Origin: Ferrimonas balearica DSM 9799
GTDB lineage: Bacteria; Pseudomonadota; Gammaproteobacteria; Enterobacterales; Shewanellaceae
Direction of reading: 5' to 3'
Assembly: GCF_000148645.1 (NCBI RefSeq)
Contig: NC_014541.1
Span: 1,736,001 to 1,800,000 of the forward strand
DNA: 64,000 bases
Each line of letters starts with the position of its first letter. Position 1 is the first letter of the stretch. The notes under the pieces were generated by a model. The model was not told where the DNA came from. It saw only the letters and a list, made by a program, of their open reading frames with translations, and did no database searches. The translations under genes and the position numbers were made by a program. Positions 1-8,927 of this stretch are shown one piece after another.

Positions 1-258
1 GGTGACGCCATGACGCACCGATTCCGACAGGCTGGGGGCCACCAGAAACTCCGCGTCGTAGTGAGTGTGGGTATCGAGAAAGCCGGGGGTCACCCACTTG
101 CCGCTGGCGTCGATGACCCGGGGGCAATCCGCCTCATCCAATGGCGACTCAGACACCTCGGCGATGCGTCCGTCGCGAACGCCAATGTGGGCGATATGGG
201 GGTCGCTGCCGGTGCCATCAAAATAGAGGCCGTTGTTGATGATGATGTCGAAGTGCAT
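1..258 (-). CDS. N-acyl-D-amino-acid deacylase-type amidohydrolase (N-terminal part; runs off the left edge)
   Basis: The first 86 codons of a metal-dependent amidohydrolase, read from the complementary strand starting at the ATG at 258. The opening beta strands (MHFDIIINNGLYFDGTGSD) are followed by GKWVTPGFLDTHTHYDAEF near residues 59-77. HTHYD is the metal-binding signature of the D-aminoacylase / N-acyl-D-amino-acid deacylase branch of the amidohydrolase superfamily, which hydrolyses N-acylated D-amino acids or related cyclic amides. The catalytic C-terminal part lies outside the window, so the substrate cannot be settled; dihydroorotase- or hydantoinase-like relatives remain possible. It is divergent from the AraC regulator at 375, which may control it. 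Confidence 0.8.
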   Translation of the reverse strand, partial: MHFDIIINNGLYFDGTGSDPHIAHIGVRDGRIAEVSESPLDEADCPRVIDASGKWVTPGFLDTHTHYDAEFLVAPSLSESVRHGVT

Positions 259-374
259 AGGGCCAATCCGTTGAACAATTTGTTAACAAGGTATCATTCT
301 CAGTTGACCAGTCTTGATAATTCGCGCAAGTTCACTTGATAAAATACGCAACCATAAAGGCGGGGGAGCCGAGC

Positions 375-1322
375 ATGCAGTACCAGGTACGCAGCAGTGC
401 ACTGGCGGGATTTGACCGCCTGGTTGTCGAACTGGGTGGCGACCCGCTGGCGCTGCTGGAAGCGGAACACCTGCACCCGAGCGCTCTGGCCAGTGCCGAT
501 ATGATGCTCTCCTACCGGGCGGTGGCCCGGCTGCTGACCCGCTCGGCCTGGCAGCTTGAGTGCGCTGACTTTGGCTACCGGCTGGGACAGCGTCAGGGAC
601 TTGAGTTGCTTGGCGCACTGGGGGTGTATCTCTGTATTCAGGACAGCCTGTTTGACGCGTTCGAAGTGGGACTGAAAGCGCTGGATTACCACGTTCAGGG
701 GATACAGATCGACGCGGTGGGGGAGCATGGCTGCACCGAGTTCCGGCTGGGATTTGCCTTTGAAGCGGAGCTGGATTGCCAGCAGTTGCGGCAACTGACC
801 CTGAGTAACATCGCCAATATCGTTTCGGAGCTCAGCGGCGGCCAGTGTGTGCCTTGTCAGCCTTTGACCCATGGCGCCAGTACGTTGGTGTTTGCGAGCG
901 CGGATCTGGCGCAGCCGGTCAACACCAGTGAGGTGATGCGTCAGCGCTTGTTTGCCCGCTGGCGTCGACAGGCCCCCAGCCGGCCCAGTCCTCAGCAGGT
1001 GCCCGTGGATGAAGCGGTAACCCGGGCCATTCTGGCGCTGTTGCCTACCGGTGACGTCAGCCTGGTTTCCATCGCCCGGGTGTTGGAGTTGCCAGCCCGA
1101 ACCCTGCAATACCGGCTGCGTCAGTGCGGCAGCAGTTATGGTGCTCTGCTGCAGGGCTGCCGCCGTCAATTGGCCTGTCAGTGGCTGGAACAGAGCGAAT
1201 TCACTGTCACCGATATCGCTCTGCGACTGGGCTATGCCGAACCCGCGGTATTTAACCGGGCTTTCAAAGGCTGGTACGGGGTGTCGCCCAGCCAGTGGCG
1301 GCTGGGCGAGCAGGCGCGTTAA
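375..1322 (+). CDS. AraC-family transcriptional regulator (arabinose-binding-like N-terminal domain)
   Basis: A 315-residue regulator. The N-terminal two thirds match the 'Arabinose_bd' type of ligand-binding domain seen in OruR/ArgR-like AraC proteins. The C-terminal about 100 residues hold two helix-turn-helix units: VSLVSIARVLELPARTLQYR, then FTVTDIALRLGYAEPAVFNRAFKGWYGVSPSQWR, the classic AraC signature. I chose the ATG at 375 because GGGGAG at 363-368 sits 6 bases upstream; an in-frame ATG at 336 lacks such a site. It is divergent from the amidohydrolase, the usual position for a local activator, and its last bases overlap the convergent oxidoreductase. The inducer is unknown; an amino acid derivative is plausible from context. 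Confidence 0.88.
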   Translation: MQYQVRSSALAGFDRLVVELGGDPLALLEAEHLHPSALASADMMLSYRAVARLLTRSAWQLECADFGYRLGQRQGLELLGALGVYLCIQDSLFDAFEVGLKALDYHVQGIQIDAVGEHGCTEFRLGFAFEAELDCQQLRQLTLSNIANIVSELSGGQCVPCQPLTHGASTLVFASADLAQPVNTSEVMRQRLFARWRRQAPSRPSPQQVPVDEAVTRAILALLPTGDVSLVSIARVLELPARTLQYRLRQCGSSYGALLQGCRRQLACQWLEQSEFTVTDIALRLGYAEPAVFNRAFKGWYGVSPSQWRLGEQAR

Positions 1323-2383
1323 GGGCGGGCCGCGGCCAGCTCGGCCACCAGTATCGCCATCAGCTCAGCAGCGGGCAGGGCGCGGGCCCGGGGCGCGCCG
1401 GTTCCGGCCCAGTGGGCGGCAAAATCGTGCACCTGCCGGGCCGCTGCCAGCTGGTGAAGCTGTTTGGCGGCGTCGTAGGCCACCGGATAATCGGGGATGG
1501 CCGGGGCCTCAGGCCGTTCCGCGTAGTCCATAAATCGATTGACCATGCCCCGCGCGGCGAGGCCTGACAGAGTGGCCGTCAGGCGGGTGTGGTGGGCGGA
1601 CTCGCCCAGCAGCGCGGCACGGTAGGCGGGGCTGGCAGAGGATTCCGGGCAGGCCACAAACGCGGTGCCCAGTTGCACGGCGGTGGCGCCGAGCGCCAGC
1701 ATCTTTGCTGCATCGGTGCCGTCCATAATGCCCCCGGCGGCGATAATGGGCTTATCCATCGCGCCGCTCAGCAAGGTCACTAATTCTGCTGTGGTGAGGC
1801 CGGGGTCCGGGGCGTCGGGGTCAAACTGACCTCTGTGTCCCCCCGCTTCAATACCCTGAGCCACCACCGCATCGACACCCGCATCCGCCACCCGTTGCGC
1901 CTCATCGGGCGTGGTGGCGCTGGCCAGAGTGACGATGCCCCGTTGATGCAGGGCGGACAGGGCCTCTGCGGAGGGCAGGCCAAAGTGAAAGCTCACCACC
2001 GCCGGGCGCAGCGCCAACAGCAACTCAAGTTGATGGTCGTTAAAGCTGGGGTAGATCTCCTGCAACCGGGCTGGGGGCTCGCTGCCCTGTTCGGCGAACA
2101 GCGGCGCCAGATAACTGAGCCAGTTTGCCTCCCGTTGCGGGTCGCGTCGGGCGCTGCGGTGACAAAACAGGTTGATGTTGAGGCTGGCGTCGGTCAGCGC
2201 CTGAGCGGCGCGGATGGTGCGCTCAGCCTGCTCTAGGGAGCTGGCCCCGATGGCCAGGGATCCCAGTCCCCCAGCGTTGCTGACCGCCGCCGCCAACTCC
2301 GCCGTGGCGACGCCCGCCATGGGCGCCTGAATGATTGGGTGGCGCAGTGCCAGCCGCTGCAGCAGCGTAGGGTGGGTGGTCAT
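1319..2383 (-). CDS. Nitronate monooxygenase / NAD(P)H-dependent flavin oxidoreductase (2-nitropropane dioxygenase family)
   Basis: A 354-residue TIM-barrel flavoenzyme that probably binds FMN and oxidises alkyl nitronates, detoxifying compounds such as propionate 3-nitronate. Family marks: RHPIIQAPMAGVATAELAAA at the N-terminus, DAVVAQGIEAGGHRGQF around residue 175 (the GGHRG phosphate/flavin loop), PIIAAGGIMDG, and GATAVQLGTAFVACPES. Length is typical. It is convergent with the AraC gene, overlapping it by four bases, so it is not in that operon. Some members of this family are enoyl-ACP reductases or act on other substrates, so the exact reaction is inferred. Confidence 0.85.
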   Translation of the reverse strand: MTTHPTLLQRLALRHPIIQAPMAGVATAELAAAVSNAGGLGSLAIGASSLEQAERTIRAAQALTDASLNINLFCHRSARRDPQREANWLSYLAPLFAEQGSEPPARLQEIYPSFNDHQLELLLALRPAVVSFHFGLPSAEALSALHQRGIVTLASATTPDEAQRVADAGVDAVVAQGIEAGGHRGQFDPDAPDPGLTTAELVTLLSGAMDKPIIAAGGIMDGTDAAKMLALGATAVQLGTAFVACPESSASPAYRAALLGESAHHTRLTATLSGLAARGMVNRFMDYAERPEAPAIPDYPVAYDAAKQLHQLAAARQVHDFAAHWAGTGAPRARALPAAELMAILVAELAAARP

Positions 2384-2676
2384 GATCAGTCCCTGTATCG
2401 TTATCCCATCCCGGCCATCATGACCTCAACACAAGCGTTCAGCAACGGTTGGCTCTTGTGGGAAGTGGAACGGTCCAATGACGCTGTCTGTCGCACAAGC
2501 TTGGCCCATTACATCCGGGCACGAACGTGAAGCGGCATATCGGACACGTTATGCGTGGCAAGCTTAGGGACTGGGGGATTGTTGCATGCTGCCCATGGCG
2601 GTATCTTCGTTTGTCTTACGTGTTGGTCGCAGGATGTGACCAACGGCCAAAGCGTCATGCAGTTAAGGGATGAACA

Positions 2677-3762
2677 TTGAATCGGAAAAACCTTCTATTG
2701 GCCCTGGTCCTGTGGTGTTGCGTGGGCAACGCCGGAGCGGGCGAAATCCAATCTTTGCAGGAGAAACGCCAGGTCAAAACCCAGGTAATGGTGTTGGGCA
2801 GCGCGCACCTTAAAACTATCGACACGCCGATTGCGCCGAAGTCGCTGTCGCCAGTGTTGCAGGTTCTTGAGCGATATGGCCCTACGGCCATTGCCGTCGA
2901 GGCACTGCGACCGGTCGATATTCTGTTTATGATTCAGGCCGCCAGTGACTACCGGCCGGTACTGAAGCAGTTTGTCGGAAGCACTCTGATGACGCTGGCA
3001 GAGGCGGAACAAACGGCCTTGAAACTCAATCCGTATGAGGCGATTAGTCTGCTGCGCCCCTTGTTAAAGAACGACATTGCCACTGTCTCAGAACGGGTGA
3101 CCGTCATCCGAATGGCCATTGCCGGCTATAACCTCCCCACCGCGTTACTGCACTGGCAATACCTGAACGACGCGCAGGCCACAGGGTTGTTGCCTGAGTC
3201 GCTCTCACAGTACCTGAGCGAGAAAGCGGGCCAGAATAACGAAACCATATTGGTTGCCGCAGAACTGGCCAGAACATTAGGTCTTAAACAGCTGTATCCG
3301 ATTGATGACCACCGGGATAAAGACCTCTACCCCGAAGTGGTGAGCGAACTGATGGACTCCTATCAGAACTCGCAAGCGGCCCAAGGGTTCGCCAATAGCG
3401 AATACGTGAACAAACCGGAGCGACTCAAGGCGCAGGCGGTGGAGTCCGGAAACTGGCTGCCCCTGTTTCAGTGGATGAACAGTGACACCTACAATGAGCA
3501 GGTGCTCAGCCAGGAGTGGTCGCTGTTTGTAGACAAAGACCTGGCCCCGGCCGCAGCCATGGCCCGAATGACGCTGTGGGAGATCCGCAACCTCAATATG
3601 GCCTCCAACATCAATCGGGTGATTGCCGAGCATATTGGCGGCAAAGTGATGGTGGTGGTCGGCGGCAGCCATAAAGTGTTTCTCGAGCAATACCTCGCCA
3701 ATATGATTGGCGTCGAGCTGGTGCAGTTTAACCAGCTGGTGGAAGACGCAAAAAGCAATTGA
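2677..3762 (+). CDS. Exported DUF5694/TraB-like protein
   Basis: A 361-residue protein with a clear Sec signal peptide (NRKNLLLALVLWCCVGNAGAG). The mature part has MVLGSAHL near residues 38-45, AIAVEALRP about 30 residues later, and VMVVVGGSHKVFLEQYL near the C-terminus. This GSxH ... E ... GxxH layout is what I know from the DUF5694 / TraB-Tiki-like superfamily, some of whose members are metal-dependent peptidases. The start is a TTG with AAGGGA six bases upstream; no better start exists before the signal peptide. It stands alone between the oxidoreductase and an AT-rich islet. Function unknown. Confidence 0.7.
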   Translation: MNRKNLLLALVLWCCVGNAGAGEIQSLQEKRQVKTQVMVLGSAHLKTIDTPIAPKSLSPVLQVLERYGPTAIAVEALRPVDILFMIQAASDYRPVLKQFVGSTLMTLAEAEQTALKLNPYEAISLLRPLLKNDIATVSERVTVIRMAIAGYNLPTALLHWQYLNDAQATGLLPESLSQYLSEKAGQNNETILVAAELARTLGLKQLYPIDDHRDKDLYPEVVSELMDSYQNSQAAQGFANSEYVNKPERLKAQAVESGNWLPLFQWMNSDTYNEQVLSQEWSLFVDKDLAPAAAMARMTLWEIRNLNMASNINRVIAEHIGGKVMVVVGGSHKVFLEQYLANMIGVELVQFNQLVEDAKSN

Positions 3763-4020
3763 GCGAGGTGAAAAAGAGGCGCCTGTTTCGTATCTGAGCG
3801 TTGGCCGTGTGTGCTTCCAGAAAGGGCCGTTGGTTATTGCTGAGCCAACTTCACCGAATTGCTTTTCACTCTAAGAATACAGCAGCCTTAATCGACACCA
3901 AAGATATTGTTTTAGTCTGGTTCACTTGGTAGATTGGTCAAGTTTAAAACGGGTTCATTGCCATTGGTTAGTTATCTAAGTTGTAACAGATACACTGTTA
4001 GCTCTCAGTATGGAATTAGG
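3763..4020. other. Left edge of an AT-rich islet, no gene seen
   Basis: Base composition falls sharply after about 3,850. An in-frame TTG extension of the next gene (from 3,934) is possible, but no convincing ribosome binding site precedes it. No terminator hairpin or repeat was found. Confidence 0.4.
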
Positions 4021-4977
4021 ATGAGTATTGCGATTATATTAAACATTGTTGTATTGATAGCTTCTCTCCTATGGCTTGGTTTCGATCCCGGATTTGAGCC
4101 ATTCATTGTAGTTATCACAGCTGTTTTGACATTGATTGGCCTTTCGATTAATTCATCCAAGCATGGCGATACCGAGACTGTAGTAAAAAGTAAATCAGAA
4201 TATGAATCAACAGTAGAGCCAGAAGTTAATAATATCACTGAGGTCGAGCTCATAGCTTCAAGATTTAGAGAGTCTCTTAAAATAATGAATGAGGGTAATC
4301 TATACTCTCCTTTCACGATATCTAAGCTTGCTCAACTGATGCGCTTACAAAAAACTGGAGATCTTGAGAAGGTGTTTAATGGGAAGGAGGAACCTTCTTT
4401 TGAGTTTATTGATCATTACTGCAATACTTTTGGAATAAACAAGGGTTGGATGATTCACGGGCAAGGAACAATATACGACAATCAAGAAAAAACAAACTTT
4501 GACCCTCTAGACTATTATTCGGATATAGAAAAGAGTAATCCAAATGAAATCTATTTCATCATGAATAGGTCCGAAGTTGGAGAAGTTTTTATTATTTTGG
4601 CCATGTCTGATTATAAGTATAAGATTTTGAAGCGAACGTGGCGTATTAGTAAGCATGTTGGTGGCGGTGGGCGCAGTCAGATTTTTGGGTTATACAAGTT
4701 AATTAAAGAGCTTAAAGAAAATGGGTATGGTTTAAAGTGTGGTGGTCGTATACTAGAACCAATAATATTTGAAAAGCTACTCTCTGGTAGCGTTTTTCCC
4801 GGCTCTATACTGTCCAAATATTCGGATGAAAATCCATGGTGGGATGACTTTACGGATGTTTATGGTAAGTACCCGATATCCTCTAATTACAAGGAGTGGT
4901 ATGGAAAAGGTTTTTCATATGCTCAATCGGTTGTGAGAGAAAAACTCGAGGATGAGTGCGCTAACGAGTTTAAATAG
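4021..4977 (+). CDS. Membrane-anchored protein with a central helix-turn-helix-like segment, AT-rich ORFan
   Basis: A 318-residue protein I do not recognise. It opens with two hydrophobic segments (about residues 2-20 and 26-44), then a soluble part. Around residues 78-135 the pattern 'SPFTISKLAQLMRL..TGDLEKVFNGKEEPSFEFIDHYCNTFGI' resembles a small helical DNA-binding or XRE-like fold, but this is weak. The C-terminal half has a conserved-looking GGGGRSQIFGLYKLIKELKE stretch. Start chosen at the ATG at 4021 (GGA six bases upstream), which puts the hydrophobic segment at the N-terminus. AT-rich codons differ strongly from the neighbours, so it was probably acquired by transfer. It could belong to an abortive-infection or signalling family I cannot identify. 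Confidence 0.6.
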   Translation: MSIAIILNIVVLIASLLWLGFDPGFEPFIVVITAVLTLIGLSINSSKHGDTETVVKSKSEYESTVEPEVNNITEVELIASRFRESLKIMNEGNLYSPFTISKLAQLMRLQKTGDLEKVFNGKEEPSFEFIDHYCNTFGINKGWMIHGQGTIYDNQEKTNFDPLDYYSDIEKSNPNEIYFIMNRSEVGEVFIILAMSDYKYKILKRTWRISKHVGGGGRSQIFGLYKLIKELKENGYGLKCGGRILEPIIFEKLLSGSVFPGSILSKYSDENPWWDDFTDVYGKYPISSNYKEWYGKGFSYAQSVVREKLEDECANEFK

Positions 4978-5892
4978 GACCATTTCTAGCTAGAGATTAA
5001 TTAATGAATTTTCATCTGGTTGAGTCTTCAGTTTTAGATATTTTATAGTGCTGCGATTACAGTGACTGAAACAGCCACTAATGAGCGACGAAATATTGTA
5101 AGGCTCATAGGTCATATTCCCTGTACGTTTCTAATTTATAGTTTCTCGCAGACCTACTTGCATAGTACCGGTGAGCGACACTGTATTAGCATCCCTTTAT
5201 TTCTCAAAATAAAGCGACGTCAGTCCACACTATGCACTTATAACAGGGGGTGCAATTACGTTTGTGTTTCTCAATCGTATAGTTTCTTGCAGGGATAAAG
5301 ATTCCCCCCCATTATTAACTTGCATTAATTCTTATAAATTTATCTGGGATGCATAACGATTCGCGTAGCGCTCGTTTTTTCACTCGACAATTAGATGGGA
5401 ATAAATTTATTGGTTATTGATTCTGCCGATGAATCAAAGCCATTAGGGCTTTGGGCGTATAACAATCAGTTCGATGTTTTTCCCACATTCTGTTGATGGT
5501 GACGAAATGGAGGCATCGCACCATCTCGCGATTTTCTCGCCTACCACTTTAGATATATTTTTCTACCTAATTGGAGGTAGTTCGCTGCCGTTGGCGACAT
5601 ATTGTCGAAACTCTCTGCAATCGAAGTGTGATCAACGCCACGAGTCGCGGGGTTTGCCTTGGAGATTGTTCCTCCGAATTGACGACCGTTTTGCGTGTGC
5701 GCTCAAGGTTGCCGATGGGTTATAGATCCTGATCGTAAATTGTAAATGGAATGCTACTGACTGAGTTCGGTTCAGCGGCACACTGCAACCGTTGGCCCAC
5801 ATAGCCGTTATCGATGTGGCGGGAGGGCCGCCCCGGTCTGGCCGGATGCGCCGGGCGGGATAACGACAATAAACGGTTCAAAGGATGCAATG
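4978..5892. other. AT-rich intergenic region, no convincing gene
   Basis: About 900 bases without a supported gene. Short open frames at 5062-5298 and 5474-5725 lack ribosome binding sites and protein-like composition. A perfect 7-bp hairpin (CAAAGCC / GGCTTTG) lies near 5437-5455. Two imperfect copies of a segment ending in TATAGTTTCTYGCAG occur near 5,125-5,152 and 5,260-5,292. The last 120 bases return to the host GC-rich composition and contain the porin leader with AAAGGA at 5880-5885. This may be a decayed mobile element. Confidence 0.45.
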
Positions 5893-7086
5893 ATGAAACG
5901 ACTCAGCCTGATCAGCCTGGCTTTGCTGACCGCCATGCCCGCCATGGCCAACGACTCCCTTATCGAGGCGCTGCAGGACGGTAAGGTCAACCTGGATATG
6001 CGTCTGCGCTATGAGAACGTCAGCCAGGATAACGCTCTGAAAGACGCCGATGGCCTGACCCTGCGTACCCGCCTGACCTACGCCACTGGCGATCTCCATG
6101 GTTTTTCCGCCCTGGTGGAGTTTGAGGATTCCCGTGTGGTGGCAGGCATTGACGATTACAACAACGCCATCGGAAAGAATCCCGACTACTCCGTGATTGC
6201 CGATCCGGAAACCACGGAACTGGACCAGGCGTTTCTGCAGTACCGCAATGATGCGGTGAAAGCCCGTCTTGGCCGCCAGGTGCTGACCTTCGACAACCAT
6301 CGTTTTGTTGGCCACGTGGGCTGGCGTCAGGACCGGCAGACCTTTGATGCCGCCAGTATCGTCTACACCCCGCTTGAAAACCTGGCCCTGAACTACGCCT
6401 ACATCACCCAGCGCAACCGCATCTTCGCTGAGGCCAAGGATGTGGACGCCAAAGATCACCTGCTCAATGCCCGCTACCAGACCGGCATTGGCGCCCTGAC
6501 CGGGTATGCCTACCTGCTGGAGGAAGACACCGACATCAGCAATGGCCTGGACACCTACGGCCTGCGGTTTGCCGGCAGCCATGTACTGGACAGCCTGAAG
6601 CTGATCTACGCGGCGGAGTACGCCACTCAGGAGTCGGACAAAGCCGGGGTGAGCTTCGATGCGGACTATACGCTGGTGGAAGGGGGGATCGGCTGGTCCG
6701 GGCTGACCGCCAAGCTGGGCTATGAGGTGCTGGGCTCGGACGATGGCCAATACGGCTTTGCCACGCCGCTGGCGACACTGCATAAGTTCAACGGTTGGGC
6801 GGACCAGTTCCTGACCACACCGAAGCAGGGTTTGGTCGACCTGTACGCCAGCATCGGTGGCCCGCTGCTGGGTGGCCAATGGGCGTTGGTGTACCACACC
6901 TACGAGGCGGATCAGGCCACAGCCGGTGTGGATGACCTCGGCGAGGAGTGGAACGTCAGCTACGGCCGTAAGTTTGCCAAGCACTATAATGCGGGCATCA
7001 AGTACGCGGGCTACAGCGCCGGTGATGTGGATGCGGGCAAAGTGGACACTGACAAAGTCTGGGTTTGGGCTGGCGTGGCGTTCTGA
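5893..7086 (+). CDS. Outer-membrane beta-barrel porin (alginate-export/OprD-like)
   Basis: A 397-residue protein with a signal peptide (KRLSLISLALLTAMPAMA) and alternating hydrophobic strands ending in an aromatic residue (VWVWAGVAF), the C-terminal signal for BAM-mediated assembly. Internal motifs such as DMRLRYENVSQDN and KARLGRQVLTFDNHRFVGHVG match the porin family often annotated 'alginate export' in Alteromonadales. It probably forms a channel for small anionic or sugar solutes; the specific solute is not visible. Two adjacent ATGs (5890, 5893) are possible; the second has better spacing from AAAGGA. A hairpin terminator follows directly. Confidence 0.82.
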   Translation: MKRLSLISLALLTAMPAMANDSLIEALQDGKVNLDMRLRYENVSQDNALKDADGLTLRTRLTYATGDLHGFSALVEFEDSRVVAGIDDYNNAIGKNPDYSVIADPETTELDQAFLQYRNDAVKARLGRQVLTFDNHRFVGHVGWRQDRQTFDAASIVYTPLENLALNYAYITQRNRIFAEAKDVDAKDHLLNARYQTGIGALTGYAYLLEEDTDISNGLDTYGLRFAGSHVLDSLKLIYAAEYATQESDKAGVSFDADYTLVEGGIGWSGLTAKLGYEVLGSDDGQYGFATPLATLHKFNGWADQFLTTPKQGLVDLYASIGGPLLGGQWALVYHTYEADQATAGVDDLGEEWNVSYGRKFAKHYNAGIKYAGYSAGDVDAGKVDTDKVWVWAGVAF

Positions 7087-7097
7087 TCCGGAGACAT

Positions 7098-7127
7098 AAA
7101 AAAGGACGGCTCAGGCCGTCCTTTTTT
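7098..7127. terminator. Bidirectional rho-independent terminator between porin and ridA
   Basis: A 7-bp GC stem (GGACGGC / GCCGTCC) with loop TCAG, flanked by A-run and T-run on opposite sides, so it can end transcription from both convergent genes. Confidence 0.9.
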
Positions 7128-7140
7128 GTGCGAGGCGAAC

Positions 7141-7524
7141 TTACTTGCGGTAAGCGATCGCTTCCACTTCCACCAGCGCGTCCTTGGGCAGACGAGCGGC
7201 CTGTACGCAGGAGCGTGCCGGGGCAGCTTCGGTGCCGAACACTTCGGTGTACACCTCGTTGAAGGCAACGAAATCGTTCATGTCGGCCAGGAAGCAGGTG
7301 GTTTTCACCACGGTGTTGGTGCAGGCGCCCGCTTGCTCCAGAACCGCTTTCAGGTTGGCCAGGGATTGACGAGCCTGCTCCTTGATACCGCCTTCCACCA
7401 TGACCATGGTTTCCGGAACCAGCGGCAGCTGGCCAGAAGTAAACACCAGACGGTCAAGGGCGATGCCCTGGGAGTAGGGGCCAATCGCTTCAGGAGCGTG
7501 AGTGGTGTGGATGACGTTTTTCAT
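7141..7524 (-). CDS. ridA: RidA family enamine/imine deaminase
   Basis: A 127-residue cytosolic protein that hydrolyses reactive 2-aminoacrylate and other enamines or imines released by PLP enzymes. Family marks: [12 protein letters not shown] at residues 10-21, [37 protein letters not shown], and the C-terminal [24 protein letters not shown] holding the catalytic Arg and Glu. It is 55 bases downstream of the D-serine dehydratase on the same strand. The pairing makes sense: dehydratases release 2-aminoacrylate, which RidA clears. Confidence 0.93.
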   Translation of the reverse strand: MKNVIHTTHAPEAIGPYSQGIALDRLVFTSGQLPLVPETMVMVEGGIKEQARQSLANLKAVLEQAGACTNTVVKTTCFLADMNDFVAFNEVYTEVFGTEAAPARSCVQAARLPKDALVEVEAIAYRK

Positions 7525-7579
7525 TCTCTACCTCGAGTTTGAAGGCGGTGACGGGGGATTCATCACCGCGTGACTGAAT

Positions 7580-8902
7580 TCAAGCCTTGGCCTGGGCCAG
7601 GTATTTTGCCATTTCCGGCGCCGGAACCATACCGCCACCGGTCGCCCAGACCAGGTGAGTGGCCTGAGCCATCTGTTCTGCACCGATTTTAAGCCGGGCC
7701 AGGTAGTCGGCATTGGCGCACACCCGGGCGGGTCCCGGCATTCCGGCCAGTGCCGAAGGCTCCAGGGCCAACCCTTCATGATGGTGCAGCAGGCCGAGCA
7801 GGTCGAACATCTCCTGATCGCTCAGGGTCAGGTAGCCGTCGATCAGTCGGGCCATGGCCCGCCCGACAAAACCGGAGGGGCGGCCCACCGCTAAACCGTC
7901 GGCTGCGGTGAGATTATCGATACCCAAATCCTGAACTGCAATACCGTCGTGCAAACCCGTGTGGACACCCAGCACCATACAGGGGGAGTGGGTGGGTTCA
8001 GCAAACACACAGTGGACGTGGTCGCCAAAGGCCAGTTTCAGGCCGAAGGCCACACCACCGGGGCCACCACCGACGCCACAGGGCAGATAAACGAACAACG
8101 GGTGGTCGGCATCCACCCGGATCCCGGCCTGGTCAAACTGCGCTTTGAGGCGCTCACCGGCCACGGCATACCCCAGGAACAGGGTGCGGGAATTTTCATC
8201 GTCGATAAAACGGCACTGCGGGTCAGCGTCGGCGGCTTTGCGGCCCTGTTCCACGGCCACACCGTAATCCTGTTCATACTCCACCACGGTGACGCCGTGC
8301 TCCCGCAACTTGGCTTTCTTCCAAGCTCGGGCGTCGGCGGACATGTGCACGGTGACGTCAAACCCCAGTCGGGCACTCATGATGCCAATGGAGAGGCCGA
8401 GATTGCCGGTGGACCCGACAGCGATGCGGTGACGGCCGAACAGCGCCCGACAGGCGGGCTGCAACAGCTCGCGGTAGTCATCCTCCTTGCGCAGTAAGCC
8501 GGCTTCCAACGCGAGGGCTTCAGCGTAAGTGAGGACTTCATAGATGCCGCCACGGGCTTTGATGGAACCGGAGATGGGCAGGTGACTGTCAAGCTTTATC
8601 ATCAGTTGGCCCGGCAGGGGCTGCCGGTATCGCTGGCTCAGTGCCGTTTGCATTGCCGGAATGGCGCGCAGAGGGGACTCAATGATGCCTCGCTGTTCGG
8701 CGGTTTCGGGAAACGCTTCGGCCAGGTAGGGGGCAAAACGGGCCAGTCTGGCGCTGGCCTCCGCCACATCCTCGGCGGTCAGGCCAACGTCGGGCAGGGC
8801 CTCGGAAAGGGTGGTGGCTTCGGGGTTAAACCAGGTAACGGGTTGCAGGGCCACCAATTGTTGCAGCAAGGGGTGACGTTCAATCAGATTTTGGATATTC
8901 AT
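7580..8902 (-). CDS. dsdA: D-serine ammonia-lyase (D-serine dehydratase)
   Basis: A 440-residue PLP enzyme converting D-serine to pyruvate and ammonia. The lysine forming the internal aldimine lies in [12 protein letters not shown]; the phosphate-binding glycine loop is [15 protein letters not shown]; the C-terminal domain has [19 protein letters not shown] and [12 protein letters not shown]. Length matches DsdA (about 440 residues). The start at 8902 gives the family N-terminus [13 protein letters not shown]; a longer open frame upstream overlaps the cls gene and is not needed. It is followed by ridA and preceded on the same strand by cls with a 25-bp gap. No dsdC regulator is adjacent. Confidence 0.92.
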   Translation of the reverse strand: MNIQNLIERHPLLQQLVALQPVTWFNPEATTLSEALPDVGLTAEDVAEASARLARFAPYLAEAFPETAEQRGIIESPLRAIPAMQTALSQRYRQPLPGQLMIKLDSHLPISGSIKARGGIYEVLTYAEALALEAGLLRKEDDYRELLQPACRALFGRHRIAVGSTGNLGLSIGIMSARLGFDVTVHMSADARAWKKAKLREHGVTVVEYEQDYGVAVEQGRKAADADPQCRFIDDENSRTLFLGYAVAGERLKAQFDQAGIRVDADHPLFVYLPCGVGGGPGGVAFGLKLAFGDHVHCVFAEPTHSPCMVLGVHTGLHDGIAVQDLGIDNLTAADGLAVGRPSGFVGRAMARLIDGYLTLSDQEMFDLLGLLHHHEGLALEPSALAGMPGPARVCANADYLARLKIGAEQMAQATHLVWATGGGMVPAPEMAKYLAQAKA

Positions 8903-8927
8903 CGGATAAAGTGGGTCAGGGTGCCGC

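Noticed and set aside
300..1169. Long minus-strand frames opposite the AraC regulator
   Set aside because: Shadow frames caused by GC-rich codon use on the true strand.
5062..5725. Two short genes in the AT-rich gap
   Set aside because: No ribosome binding sites, odd composition, no family resemblance.
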